In this document: positions 36,441 to 48,504 of the stretch, piece by piece
Layout: each line of letters begins with the position of its first letter
How positions within the stretch are numbered: the stretch's first letter is position 1
Assembly: GCA_018907035.1 (NCBI GenBank)
Contig: JACCIC010000053.1
Span: 1,523,001 to 1,587,000 of the forward strand
Direction: 5' to 3'
Source: Sycobia sp. Sy_11
Lineage: Eukaryota; Arthropoda; Insecta; Hymenoptera; Epichrysomallidae
Length of the DNA stretch: 64,000 nucleotides
Notes under the pieces: model-generated
What the model saw: only the letters and a program-made list of their open reading frames with translations
Databases searched by the model: none
Told to the model about the DNA's origin: nothing
Program-made: the position numbers and the translations under genes

Positions 36441-38165
36441 TGTCGAAACTCGACTCCACCTCCGTATTGCCCGAGCGCGACCCTCCCTATTTTAGTACGC
36501 CGCCCTCGGCAAAGTCTCGATTTACCTTTCCCCTTCCTCTCCCGCGCGCTGCGGCCAGCCACGGCGCACGGTAACGCGATCCGCAATGGCCGTTCGATTT
36601 GGCCGCCTGCGCCATCTCTCGACTTGGCGTGCGAACCTCGACGAAGGAAGGCTCTCGCCGCGGTCGATAACTCTCTCGGCTCCTTGAAAAATCGGTAAAA
36701 TGAGAAATTCCTTTGAAATTTACCTTTGTATTTACTCGTCGAGGAGGACGAGGTTTTAGCGATTTCTCGTAGAGGGCGAGTATCTGTAACGCGTAGAATC
36801 AGCAGCGATGAGATATATACACATGGATTTGTCTTTGCAGGTACCATGAATTCTTTCTGTGTAAGCCGATTTGAAACGTATAAACGTTAGTTTTCAGATT
36901 TCTTCGTGTCAATTTTCTTAAGAACAAAATTAATAATACATATATAGTAGAATTTACTTCTCAAAATATTTGAAAAAATGTATCCAGGTGTTCCAAGTAT
37001 ATATGAAATTTTGGTTTGGGATTAAATTATATAGTTGACAGAAAAATGAGTATCAATAAAATGTACCCAAAAAAATTAATAAATTAGATAATAACCCAGG
37101 CTCTATTACATAAAAAATCTATGTATTTTTGTATATGCTTGTAAAAAAGTCGAGATGATATTGTTTTTTTTTTTTTTAAAGGACGGAAATTGTTATTTTT
37201 ATTATTACACACACACGCGCACACACACACACATACACACACACACCCACACATATATAAACTTTATCCTTTTGAATATTTGAGACCAATCAATTTTTTA
37301 GTTTTTCAGGATCAAACTTTGATTGATTTGAAAATTTCACATTTAATCCATATATCTTAACTTTCTATTCATTTATTTCATATACTAAAAATTAATTTTT
37401 TTTTTAATTATAAATAATTACAAAATGTATACAAAACTTTATTTTTAATTTTTTGCGTGCCTCTTTTTTACATCATTTTAAAGTTAATTTATCGGTAAAA
37501 TTTCTGACCCGTGTTATGAAATTTAAATAACAAAAGAAACTTCCTCAACCCACCCTCAAATATTATAAACAATAATTATATTTCATAATATCTTACCTCT
37601 TTTCACTCTATCTTACAAAAATTATCGTACATAATAACTGCAGTTGGTGAAGCATGTTTTAGAAATCTAATAAAAATCCTACAATTCTTAGTGTAGGTCA
37701 TTTAAATTTCATCAAAAAAAGAAAATATATGTTTAAATAGTGAAATAAAAAACTTATCTCTTAGGTTCTTTAATTTACTGGAATTATTTTGTAATATTCG
37801 TTCGAAATCAAGTAAAATGCATAAAATTTGGTATTAATAATTAATACTAGAGAATATTTCTCTAAATGGTGGAAAATTTTTTAACAACAATTCCAAGATA
37901 AAATATTCAAAGAAAAACTATCTTTCATACAATATAGATTCTTTATGACATCAACTCCCAATTTTATTAGAAGATTTTTTGTTACATGTTTTTGTTATAT
38001 CCTTAACAGTAAATACAGCGTGTATATATGAATATCGTATAATTGATCGAAAGTATATTCTATACTATAGTTTATTCATACAGCAAACATCTAATCCACG
38101 TCGAATAATCATTTATGTGTGCCAATCGACTTCAATGCAGTATACCTATATTTGAACAATATAGC

Positions 38166-38250
<85 letters not shown>

Positions 38251-38370
38251 CAATGATACAATAAAGCCGCATCACCTATAATAATAATAAGCACTCTAAG
38301 TAATTGAACTCTATTAGGCGTATGCTCGATGCAACATATGTATGCGTCTGTAATAACTGCCTATAAATTA
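36440..38370. other. Small GC island then AT-rich stretch
   Basis: 36440-36800 is CpG-rich. Within it, on the minus strand, a 60-nt segment (36724-36783) is bounded by a TTACAG acceptor and a GTAAAT donor; it is too short to call. 36850-38100 is AT-rich with a (CA)n-like run near 37207-37250 and nothing else recognised. Confidence 0.5.
38175..38247. repeat. (AT)n microsatellite, about 73 bp
   Basis: The longest pure AT array in the window, and the first of six within 1.4 kb. Confidence 0.97.
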
Positions 38371-38564
38371 CTCGTTAAACTCCCGCTCGTCGCCGGCGAT
38401 TTACCTTATTGGCGCGCTGGCGACAAAGGCTTTTTTCATCGGGATAGGGACGCGCGGGGTTGGTAGGTAGGGGTCACGGGAGGGGGCTCGAGGCGAAATC
38501 CATCATATCCGCGAGTCGAGCCTCTCCACCTCCCGCGCGCAAAGCGACGTTTGATAGCATATGC

Positions 38565-38565
<1 letters not shown>

Positions 38566-38615
<50 letters not shown>
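38566..38615. repeat. (AT)n microsatellite
   Basis: About 25 AT units. Confidence 0.96.
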
Positions 38616-38617
<2 letters not shown>

Positions 38618-38763
38618 AACTGACTTTCGTCCTCCGTATTATATCTTTGACATATCATGGCTCGGGTCGCATGGGCGGATCAGAGGGTCAGAGGCGCAAA
38701 GTATCGCGGCGCAAAAAGAGAGAGGCGCGCAAGACGGACGACGACTCTTGAATAAATCGAGGA

Positions 38764-38766
<3 letters not shown>

Positions 38767-38813
<47 letters not shown>
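38767..38813. repeat. (AT)n microsatellite
   Basis: About 23 AT units. Confidence 0.96.
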
Positions 38814-38822
<9 letters not shown>

Positions 38823-38876
38823 GCGCATACCTATTGTTATACAGTAGCACTGGAAGCGCGCGCGTGTATTTATATT

Positions 38877-38878
<2 letters not shown>

Positions 38879-38929
<51 letters not shown>
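38879..38929. repeat. (AT)n microsatellite
   Basis: About 25 AT units. Confidence 0.96.
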
Positions 38930-38934
<5 letters not shown>

Positions 38935-39107
38935 GGTATTATCGTATTATACGTCACATCGCGTGATCGTCGGGATGCTCGATATACTTACGCTGGTTAT
39001 AGTCCTTGTGCTGCGGCTGCTCTCTCTCTCTCTCTCTCTCTCCCTATTTCTAATATATAGACGGCAGGGAGTATTTCCAGGGCATGTACAACTGCCACCG
39101 TATGCTA

Positions 39108-39110
<3 letters not shown>

Positions 39111-39154
<44 letters not shown>
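39111..39154. repeat. (AT)n microsatellite
   Basis: About 22 AT units. Confidence 0.96.
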
Positions 39155-39157
<3 letters not shown>

Positions 39158-39248
39158 TACCTCCTGCATCCCTACCCCCCGTAGTCGAAAGAAGAGCACA
39201 CGTGTACGTATACGTATCTAAGGGCGCTTTTGCCTCGCTTCATTGAAG

Positions 39249-39354
39249 ATGACGTCGAGCGGCCTCCCCTCGCGATCCCAGTCCCCCCTCCACCTCCACC
39301 CTCATCACCCGATCCCCGACGGCGCGCTGCCCATACAATATACCGCGAGCCCGG
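39249..39354 (+). CDS. Candidate first coding exon (unidentified)
   Basis: An ATG in the context TTGAAGATGA opens 35 codons (MTSSGLPSRSQSPLHLHPHH..., ending PIQYTASP) and reaches a donor CCGG|GTAAAC at 39354/39355. An in-frame TAA lies about 30 bases upstream, so the ATG would be the real start. The Ser/Pro/His-rich composition is typical of disordered N-termini of regulatory proteins. No family is recognised and no downstream exon was identified, so this stays a candidate; the GC-rich setting favours chance open frames. Confidence 0.28.
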
Positions 39355-39447
39355 GTAAACCGCGGCTGCCGCCGCGTCCGCTGTCTATTCGAGTTCCTCC
39401 TCGTCTCGCGCCCTCCTCCTCGGCCACCCCGGCGGGGTATTACACGT

Positions 39448-39448
39448 G

Positions 39449-39527
<79 letters not shown>
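39448..39527. repeat. Interrupted (AT)n microsatellite, 80 bp
   Basis: AT units broken by GT near 39466 and TT near 39487. Confidence 0.95.
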
Positions 39528-39530
<3 letters not shown>

Positions 39531-39811
39531 CTACGTACATCTTTCCGACACTTCCCCGGATTCCGCGCCGCGCCGGCCGCTCGGCGGGCGGTTTGGCCGC
39601 ATGTGTATTATCCAATATGTGGGACGGGTGTACGGGCGCGCGCGCGCAACCCGGTGGAGAACGGATGTATACACATCCTCGCGAAAAAGACGGCCGTACG
39701 TTATGTTTATGGCTTATTCAACACGATTTTGGTGGTCAGGGGATGAGAGGATGAGAGGGAGAGAAAGAGAGAGAGAATTAGAATTGTATTTATTAGAGCC
39801 TAAGGACTCGT

Positions 39812-39816
<5 letters not shown>

Positions 39817-39866
<50 letters not shown>
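39817..39866. repeat. (GA)n microsatellite, 50 bp
   Basis: Uninterrupted GA units near the right edge of the island. Confidence 0.96.
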
Positions 39867-39868
<2 letters not shown>

Positions 39869-39949
39869 TGAGCAAAAGCGACGTGTGGCCGATGCCAGAT
39901 AAACTAAAAACCATTATGTCGTTTTCGAATTATTTTCATTGATGATTCT

Positions 39950-42430
39950 GTGTGAAGAGAAATTGCTTTACAGTAATAATTTTCTATTACTTTAATAAAA
40001 AGTATCAGCATTTTTATAATTATGAATTCGTTGAAGTCTATTTTGAGCGATTGCATTTATAAATAGAATTGATACATTTTCTCTTTAATTGATCGTCACG
40101 TTGTTTAGCTAAAGAAATTTATAATATTATTTCTAAAGTTTTAGAATAATATAATAGTATTATAATGAGATATCATTTTAAGAAATTCTAAAGAAATAAA
40201 TAAATATGCAATCGTAAGGTATAAATATAAAAATATAAAAATGTACTAAATATTTAATACTATAATGTATTTTTCTTCAAAATATTTATTCATAAATAAA
40301 TATGATTTCTAGCTCAATATAAATTTTTATTACATTTCAATTATACCTTGTATAGTTTGCGGAAGCACAGTTTTCTGAAATGAAAATTATATTTTCACTA
40401 AGTTTTGATTGTATATGATACTTGTCCACATTCTTAGTTAATTTTGAACTTGAAAATAAATTTAAAAAAATGAGAATAAGGTCCTTTCAAGAAGAGGTTC
40501 TCAAATATGGATTACGTATTTCATTCGGATGAATGAGCTAATTCCAAGTGATATTCTAAACGACCCCTGTAAAGTTTTACGTCTTAACATAATTCCCTTT
40601 CAAAGGTATATGGTACCTTCTTCCTTTCAATTATTGGACTTTATTTCAATAAATTGAATATATTTTATTGTAAGGTTGTTTTTTTTTATGAGAACAAGTT
40701 TTACGAATGTTTTGGAAGAGAGAATAACATTTCGAGCGCAAATGATATAATAGAACTTTTTCGTTAATGTCCAGTTTTTTAATTATTAACATTTAAAGTT
40801 CGACTTATTTTCATTACTTTAGTGGGTGTAAATTTCTGACTATGCTAACGTCCGTAAATTCGGCCAAGTTTAAATTGACAATAAAAATGATTTAAATGTT
40901 ACTCTTTCTTCGAATCCAGCATCAATAGTAGAGTTTTCTTTAAAAATTTAGACATTCTTGGTACGTCCAATTCCATTATGAAAATTCAATAAAAAAGTAC
41001 CATATATTGGAAAAGTAAGAACATTAGGTCTTAAAAAGAGATTGAATTTGGAGGTAATCAGAATTATACTTGACTCATTTTGGACCTTCGGACATATCTA
41101 ACGCTTTCCAAGCTAGATGTATAGTGTGTTTATTCATTTGATCACCAAATTTTTATATTAATTTTCTACTTAATTCTTTAACTGTTAAACTATCCTTTGA
41201 TCAATAAACAATAAATGATCATCGTGGTCAATCCAAATTTTAAGTGTATTTCAAGTTTCTGTTATTGAAGAATAAATTTTCAGGCCTAAAATAAAATTGG
41301 TTTAAGATGCGAATCCTAAAACAGTTCCAACGTATAAAGACATCCGTTCGAATAACTTGAGATGGAAAACCGCTTGTGCAATTCAATTTTTCCAATTTTC
41401 ATAAAGCCTGTGAAGAGAAAGAGTAATGATCAATCGATGCTCGAAAATCGAATTAATGTAAATGACACGTAATGATTCGTCGCCATATTTTTTTACAATA
41501 GATTATGCTCGTATATTATCAGCAGCAGCATTTGAATTACTATCAACACTATGACAGTGATTACGAACATCTTGGATAGTAATATATTGAAACGATATTT
41601 GATAGGTGGAAGATCGTTGGTGTAATCATATTCAGACTTTATAATGAAATAATATTACCATATTTTTGCTAGAGTCTGACATAACTTCTTTATATAGTGC
41701 ATGATAATGGGAAATCCGTTACTTAACGAAACATTAATTTTCGTCCCAAAATTTTTTCGTACTATATTTCAATGTTGATTTATCATTGATCATGATTAAT
41801 ATAAATTAAGTAGTCTAATCCTGATTGACGCCGGCATAGGACAAATAATTTTGTAAAGTGAAATAGTGAGGATTACGTGGTTTGAAATTATTGATTTACA
41901 CATTCTAATTTATTTTTTCTTAAATGAATCGAATCAGATTCTACGAGTACCAGTTATTATAGGTAAATAAACTAAACAAATTTTTATTCTATGATGTGCA
42001 AATTCCTCAAAACATTCCATAATTTATTGTATAAAATCGATATAAAATATTTTCGAAAGCAAGCACATTTTATAAATTCAATAAAGTTGTAGAATCTGCA
42101 GCATTTAATCGATCGATAATATTGTCGCATATTCTAGCAGGTTTAAAGTTTCGGTATGAATAGACCGTCTGCATAGAAGATCGAAAGATACATAAATCGA
42201 TTTTAAAATAGTTCATATATTGTATTGAAAAAAAAATCAAACGATAATGAAATAAAAAGGAATATTGCAAGAAGCGAGCGTTCCAGATGTAAATGAATAT
42301 CTCCAAGCTGAAATACTTCTTGAACGAAGGATAATGAAAGATCCATGCTTAATAGATGGCACAAATTTAGTGTGTAAGTCCGAGCTGTATGGTTATAGGG
42401 CCACTCGTGTGCGATAATAATATTTAATGT
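39950..42430. other. Long AT-rich stretch without a recognised gene
   Basis: About 2.5 kb of AT-rich sequence. No coding frame, terminal repeat or notable structure seen. Confidence 0.6.
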
Positions 42431-42439
42431 CTATATTAC

Positions 42440-42769
42440 CAACACGGTGGAAATATTGAATTATCGGCCCGGGAATTCGGGACCAGAAGGAGGCCCTCAG
42501 CCGCGATACCATTGACATTGCAATGGTCCGCGAACAGCTACGGGATCGCGAAGGCGCCGCCCGAAACGAAACCCGACGCGTCGGTCGTTTCGCCCCGCAC
42601 CCGTGCGCATCTCCTCCTGTATCCTTGCGCCCATTGACGCCGGTCGATTCGCTCTGTGGCCGGCGTCTCCACGCGAATCGGACCATTATAAATAATGGGC
42701 TCGAATCTCGCGGCGATCGCTAAGATTGTTCACCGGCTCTCGCGCAGCTGATGCCCCTGCGAATTCCGC

Positions 42770-42818
<49 letters not shown>

Positions 42819-43060
42819 CACGCGCGACTGTATTAGGATCTTCGCGTGCCTATCGCTCTGGCATTGCGCGCGGTCGAGATTCGAGTGATTGATTGACGCG
42901 CGCTCCTTTCCCCGCTGAACGTTGCGCGCGATTTTTGTCCCGGGCTACCGCGTGTGCGGGCTGCGGTGCGGCCGTGGACAAGGGGCTGGCCCGGGTGATG
43001 CGTGTTTTTTATACGGTTAAGACCGTAGGGACGATTGAATCGTCGTGGGCGTCGGTGGCC
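42440..43060. other. GC-rich, CpG-rich island
   Basis: CpG-dense block with a (CT)n array (42774-42811). Open frames on both strands (42393-42686 minus, 42523-42723 and 42893-43186 plus) have no recognisable domain. Confidence 0.5.
42774..42811. repeat. (CT)n microsatellite
   Basis: About 19 CT units. Confidence 0.95.
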
Positions 43061-43454
43061 CAGTCGTTATTGGAATTCGCACGTCTGTTCTGTGTGGTTG
43101 GAAAACGATTTCTTTTTTTTTTTATACATATATATATATACGTGTGTATTAAGGGACAAATAAAGCAGGATTTCTTCTATATTTAATTTATCAAATAATG
43201 GTCGAACTAGTTCAAAATTTCTACGAATGTAATGATTTTAAATAAGGAATAAATTTCGATATTAATTTAACTAAAATTAAATACCTCTTCACTAAAAAAA
43301 AAAACAAATTCGACGGGTCCATTGCAAAATTCTAAACGTAGTTGCTTTAGCCCATTACAGACCATAATACGCAATGTATTCACAATACATAATACATAAT
43401 AAGTAAAAGTACTTCTAGCTATATGTCTGCAATAACGAATGCAACAGAGGCCGT

Positions 43455-43515
43455 ATAACGTAATTCACGATGCGTTTGCTTGCGAATCGAAAAGCTGTCG
43501 GTGCGAGACTGATGT
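43455..43515 (+). repeat. tRNA-like SINE fragment
   Basis: The sequence CGATGCGTTTGCTTGCGAAT followed by CGAAAAGCTGTCGGTGCGAGAC closely resembles the tRNA-Arg-like fragment at 7441-7510 (GCGTTAGCTTACGAATCG, then a B-box). The B-box core is GGTGCGAGACT, one base off the GGTTCGANNCT consensus. It is probably an old copy of the same tRNA-derived SINE. Confidence 0.4.
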
Positions 43516-43917
43516 TGGTTCCATTTTATTTTCTCATCGAGTATTTGTAATTCAAAATTGTAAATATTCCGACTGTCGTTGCTAAACTAACAAATATTTT
43601 CATCGATCTTGCGTAAAATAAAATGTTTATAATTAAATTTTTTAAAGTCATCTTCGTAGAATCCGAAATAAATATACAAATTAAATATGTATATACAAAT
43701 CAATCAATATATTATTGTTAGTAAGGAACAACTTGGCTGCCCCCACCACCATTACGGGAGTAGTAGAACTGCAAAACCGATAAAAATATTTGTCAGTAAA
43801 GTATTTATAACTAATGAAATAGTACGTTATGTAAATAATTTAATGAAATTGCAGAAATAGAATTTTTTCAAATTTTTTTTTATTGAAATATCACAAAAAG
43901 CCATGCACGATATCGAT

Positions 43918-44552
43918 CTGTCCTCGTTTAATGTTTTACAGCGCAGGCCTCATCGTTAAAAAATGACAGTAATGAATGCTACATTGGACAAAAAACTAGA
44001 TATTTAAAAAAGAGAATTTACGAACATAAATATAGTTTACGCAATTCATATATTACGTCTGGTTCTATGGTCAATGTTCAAGAAAATTGTTTGAAATTTT
44101 TACATTCTTTTGATTTTGTGAATGAGGATATTTTGAAACATGATTATTAAGAATAAGTACAAAAGGGACAGTCTTGAAAGTATTCACATTTCAAGGAATC
44201 GAAATAATGTGAATTTAATATTAGTCAAGTAAATTAGATAATATTCATCATTCTTTATTAAGTTGATTGATAAGAAACATTTTGTGTAGAAGGGGGATTG
44301 TATATTCAAATTACTAAATTTTTTAGTTTAGTGGGGATAAGGGTATATACAAAATAAGATATTAATATAAGGTTGAGTTTAGTCCCTTATGAGAAGCCGT
44401 AGCGAGCTCGAAATGTTGGACAACCTCGGCTGATCTTCAATTAGGTAAAGGTGGTGGGACCAGTCAGATTGCACTTGACTAATAAAGAATTTTTTCAGCT
44501 AATATATTTTTATTTCAATTTAGTCTACGGGAGTGATTTTAAACGAGGACAG
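43918..44552 (+). mobile_element. Penelope-like element 3' fragment bounded by 14-bp inverted repeats
   Basis: The segment starts with CTGTCCTCGTTTAA (43918-43931) and ends with its exact reverse complement (44539-44552). Inside is the GIY-YIG nuclease C-terminus of a Penelope-like retroelement (43977-44232), followed by about 300 bp of 3' non-coding sequence. No reverse transcriptase is visible upstream, so the copy is 5'-truncated. Whether the inverted repeats are part of the element or fortuitous is unclear. Confidence 0.65.
43977..44232 (+). pseudogene. Penelope-like GIY-YIG endonuclease C-terminus (frameshifted)
   Basis: The frame from 43977 reads CYIGQKTRYLKKRIYEHKYS, matching the YIG...R.LK.R..EH core of the GIY-YIG domain found at the C-terminus of Penelope-like elements. 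It continues through FLHSFDFVNEDILKHD to a TAA at 44148. In another frame from about 44143 the sequence carries on as NKYKRDSLESIHISRNRNNV and VNLILVK to a stop at 44230-44232, the usual end of these proteins. One frame change therefore splits the domain. In the family this domain nicks target DNA for retrotransposition. This copy cannot make an intact protein. Confidence 0.75.
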
Positions 44553-44827
44553 TTTGACTGTCATTATAATTTTCAATTAATTATACATTGATATGTATTA
44601 ATATTGATATAAATTTATATTGATATTATTATGTATTAATTTTAATTTATTTAATTAGACTGTGAGGCCAATAGAAATATTTATTAACTTATTTAAAATC
44701 AGTCGACATAAGCACAATTAAAGTATTTTCAAAATTATCCCATTATGTCTGACCACCTCTCGCATACGCTTTAAAGCGCATCAAATACATTGAAAGAACT
44801 ATGGCCTATTATTATTCTATATATAGA

Positions 44828-44828
<1 letters not shown>

Positions 44829-44860
<32 letters not shown>
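44829..44860. repeat. (AT)n microsatellite
   Basis: About 16 AT units at the left edge of a GC-rich island. Confidence 0.94.
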
Positions 44861-44865
<5 letters not shown>

Positions 44866-44879
44866 GTCCGAGGATGATG

Positions 44880-45831
44880 CGCAAACGTGCAGCACAGTCG
44901 GAATATTTAATACAATCCCGTTAGCGCGAGGCGGCAAATAAGCCGACGCATATAATTTTCAGATTTCGGGCGCGACGACGGCCGGCGAGGAAGAAAAGCC
45001 CCTGCCAGCCTCACTCGCCGCAGCCTTGACGCGCGGCGGGCAAGAGAAAGAGAGAGAGAGTGCGCTGGCGCTCGTGAGCGTTCCTTCCATTCTTTCAATT
45101 ATTCCTGTTCTCCCACCCTCTCTCCAGCCCCCTTTCGACCGATGGGGCGCGGGCTGGGGAGCAGCGCGGCTGCGTTTTAACCTCCTCCCTCTCCCCCTCC
45201 TCGCTATCTCTCTCTCTCTCTCTCTCTCTCTCTTGCGCGCGTCCGCGGGCATTCGTGGGCGAGCGAAACTATTGCAATTCCTCGCGCCCGCCACAGGAAG
45301 GAGGGAAAATAGGTAATAGGACTCGGTCGACGCCGCCATCCAACCCCTCTCCCACCTCCACCCCCCCACCCCCAAACCCACCCACGCCTACGCTCGCGAT
45401 CCAGCGCGCGCACTTCGACGAGCCGCCCGCGTGCTCGCGCCCAGCGGAGCCGTCGCGCGCGCGCGCGCGCCGCTCGCCTATATACACACTGACATCGCGC
45501 CCGTCAAGGGAGATTTATAGCAACTCGAATTCCTCCGACTACCAGACGCGGGGCAAAGAGGGCGCTTACGCGATGGAAGGGTGGGTGGGGGGGGGGACGT
45601 GGAGGGCGCGGGGTTGCGCAGGCGAAAGAGCGCGAGGGTCGTGGCGGTGGCGGTTGAGTAGTCGGCGGGGAGGGACGTGGGGGGGGGTGGCGTATAAGTA
45701 AGGCTACTACCACCGCTGTGCGAAAAGAGGGGGCGACAGGGTGGGACGAATGAATTCGAGCGGGTGTAAGAGGGACGACTGAAGAGAAGGCCGAGGGCGA
45801 AGGGGGTGGGGGAGACAGGCCAAGAGCGAGA

Positions 45832-45862
<31 letters not shown>

Positions 45863-46000
45863 TTTAGCTAATGTGTGCGGGTGAGTTGGGAAAGACGTGC
45901 GACAGGGAGTGCGAAAAAAATTGAATATCTATATAGAAACTGCACGCTCGCGCTTGGAATTCCGAGAAGATCCCGATCGCGCGAGCGAATTGATATCTGG
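44880..46000. other. GC-rich, CpG-rich island
   Basis: CpG-dense block with (CT)n (45206-45234), a GC alternating run near 45453-45470, G-rich runs near 45580-45690 and (GA)n (45831-45856). Open frames on both strands are composition-driven. No conserved protein recognised. Confidence 0.5.
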
Positions 46001-46740
46001 AAAAATATGCGTATTCCATATTTATAGAACTACTTATTTAATAAATTAATGAAATTACACGTCCTTATTTTAGCATGCTATAAGAAATGATAGTATGAGC
46101 GAGTGGGAAATTTTAAGTACAATTAACGCGTACGTATTATTTATAAGTACGAAATCCCGTTGACAGATTTTTAATTTGTCAATTCTATGAAGTTTATTCT
46201 ACGAAAAATTAGGTTCGCGTCAGGTCATTAATATGGTATAACCAAGAGGCACAGATTTTTCAACGAAATTTTATTAAAAATTATATAGCTTTAGTAGTAT
46301 ATATTTAGTATATACAAGTAACATAGGCGAGATTTCGTTTTAAAGTCGATAATAAATTAAATTAAGAAAAAAAGAAATATTCAATGGTTTAATTCACAGA
46401 TGAATAATAAGATGGCGGAACGTAAGCCATTCGTTAGTTGGTTCATGACGTACTCGCGTTATACGGAGTTAACGGCGTCGAACCACATCTGTCACCAAAC
46501 GGCACGTGCGAATTTTAACACACACACACATCTACCCACCCTGTATAGATAAACAGACAGTAAATTTTGGAAGATATATAAAATATTTTCTTAAACGAAT
46601 AGAGTTCGGTTTAAATACCATTACAATTACGTGCTTATTTATTATAACTAATTCATATAATTGTAATACATTATATTATTTTTAGTATATCAATATGTGT
46701 GAATTCACGCTTATTAAAAATAAAATTCAGTCATTTTAAA
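46000..46740. other. AT-rich stretch without a recognised gene
   Basis: AT-rich, with a short CA run near 46518. Nothing else recognised. Confidence 0.6.
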
Positions 46741-46747
46741 AAAACAT

Positions 46748-48420
46748 GATCAATTAACTGATAACGTATGTAATCGATAATTTGACGTATGCGACGTCTC
46801 TTTAAAATGACTTTATACACAAGTATAAAATAAGGCAAGTATGGTGTATTGGACATTCTAATCGTTTAAAAGCTCCTCTCTAATATATTGTATTTATATA
46901 AATCGTATTTTTTCACGGTCACACGTAAATATTCTTCATTCATAAAAAAAAAATTATAGCCTAAAATAGTAATAAAATAACATTTCACGATTATATTCAA
47001 TTGTTTATGATTTAAACAAAAGAAAATATTGAAATACATTTTTACATATAGTCAAGTATATGTAAATATGCTATGAGCACCAAATCGTGTAAGTTTCGAA
47101 ATTATTATTTATTATTATTCATTAAAAATCCTGCTTATTAAAAATGTGCCTGTGCACTCACTTATTTATCTTTTAGAAATTACAGTGCTATAAAAAGATA
47201 ATTTAAAAATTATTTTGACATGTACTTGCTGACCCGTCTTTGAAATTTCTTTTTGGCAAACATCAAGGGAATTATAGATACTAAATTATTTCATTTTTTT
47301 ATTTACAAAATACCTACCCATATAAAATTACACCGGGGCCTGTTCACTCTGTGAAATCATTCAACTATCTTACACGAGTTATTTGAAAACTGTTTCGAAT
47401 CAGTTTAAATCACTTGCAGTAATCGAAATCATTTATGAAGAAAATTATTTGGAATCATTGTAAAATCAGTTGAAAACCAGTTTTCATTTTCAATAAATTG
47501 TACTTTTTATCAAATCACTAGTAAGAGAATCTTATGGAAATACTGAAAATTTATCTGACAAAGTAATTGTAATGTTATGAAATTATTTGCGGATCTGAGA
47601 AATGATGATTTTGTCAAATGTTAACATTATTGGCTCTTAAGCAAAGATGACGGTGATCATAGAAGTGATAGATTAAATCAAGTATAAGACATTAAAATAA
47701 AAACATTTAAGAAAAATAATATAAATTTATCAACTAACAATAAATTATTTCATAAAAAAAATGTAACGAAATATATGTGAAAAATTAATGTATATTTAAA
47801 AATCTTGATAACAACCGACATTACTAATGTCATCTTCTTTGTTTCGTAATTTAACTGGACTTACCGATAAAAGTTTGAAATATTCAAGCAATTCTGAATT
47901 CATATACGTAGTAGATTATAATATATGTTGTACTAAATTTAACTTTCTTTGATAAAATAAAGCAGTTACATCGATAAAAATATATTAAATTATTCATTAT
48001 CAATTAACATTTGACAAAATCATCATTACTCAGATCCGCATGAATAAGTATATAATAATAAGTAATAATTTTGAAACTTTATACGAATTGGTACTCATAC
48101 ATATTTACATATACTTGACTATGTAAAACTTTATTTCAATACTTTCTTTTGTTTAAATTAGAAACAATTGCATATAATTCTGAAATGTCATTTTACTACT
48201 ATCTCAGGCTATAATATTTTTTAAGATTGAAAAATATTTGGTACATGTGAGCGTGAAGTCTAATTAGGAAAAAATATCATTTATATAAATACAAGACATT
48301 ATAGAGAAGAGCTTTTAAACAATTAAGAAGTATAATACATACAATATTTGTCTTATTTTATACTTTTCTAGAAAGTAATTTTAAAGTAATACACAAGATA
48401 ATTTATAACGTTGATCAAAT
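46748..48420. mobile_element. Foldback-like element with about 300-bp imperfect inverted repeats
   Basis: Sequence at about 46800-47110 is repeated in reverse complement at about 48075-48375 at roughly 80% identity by eye. Matching blocks include GTATAAAATAAG, GTTTAAAAGCTC, TTGTATTTATATAAAT, ATTATAGCCT, TTTAAACAAAAGAAA and AGTCAAGTATATGTAAATAT. A further inner block (TGCGGATCTGAG.AATGATGA at 47591) pairs with 48003-48042. In the left arm the inner block is displaced by about 470 bp (47115-47588), so that segment is an insertion in the left arm or is deleted from the right. I see no coding frame. It may be a non-autonomous DNA transposon; exact ends and target duplication are not resolved. Confidence 0.65.
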
Positions 48421-48504
48421 TATTCTTTCCAGGGTTTTGTTTGACAAGTCGAGTCTATTTGTGCCAGACGTGTTGTTGCTGAACTTAAATTTTTTTGTGT
48501 AATC

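Larger units (their letters stand above)
38370..39900. other. GC-rich island packed with (AT)n arrays
   Basis: GC-rich, CpG-containing blocks of 100-250 bp alternate with pure (AT)n tracts (38566-38615, 38767-38813, 38879-38929, 39111-39154, 39448-39527). A (CT)n run (39019-39041) and a (GA)n array also lie here. A candidate first coding exon is at 39249-39354. Confidence 0.6.

Noticed and set aside
44390..44460. Possible hammerhead-ribozyme-like motif in the Penelope-like 3' region
   Set aside because: Segments reminiscent of CTGANGA and CGAAA are present (TTATGAGA, CTCGAAATG), but the core CTGA is not intact and I could not draw the three stems convincingly.
45026..45713. Several overlapping open frames on both strands
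   Set aside because: Composition-driven (Pro/Arg/Ser) around (CT)n and GC alternating runs; mutually exclusive frames are all open.
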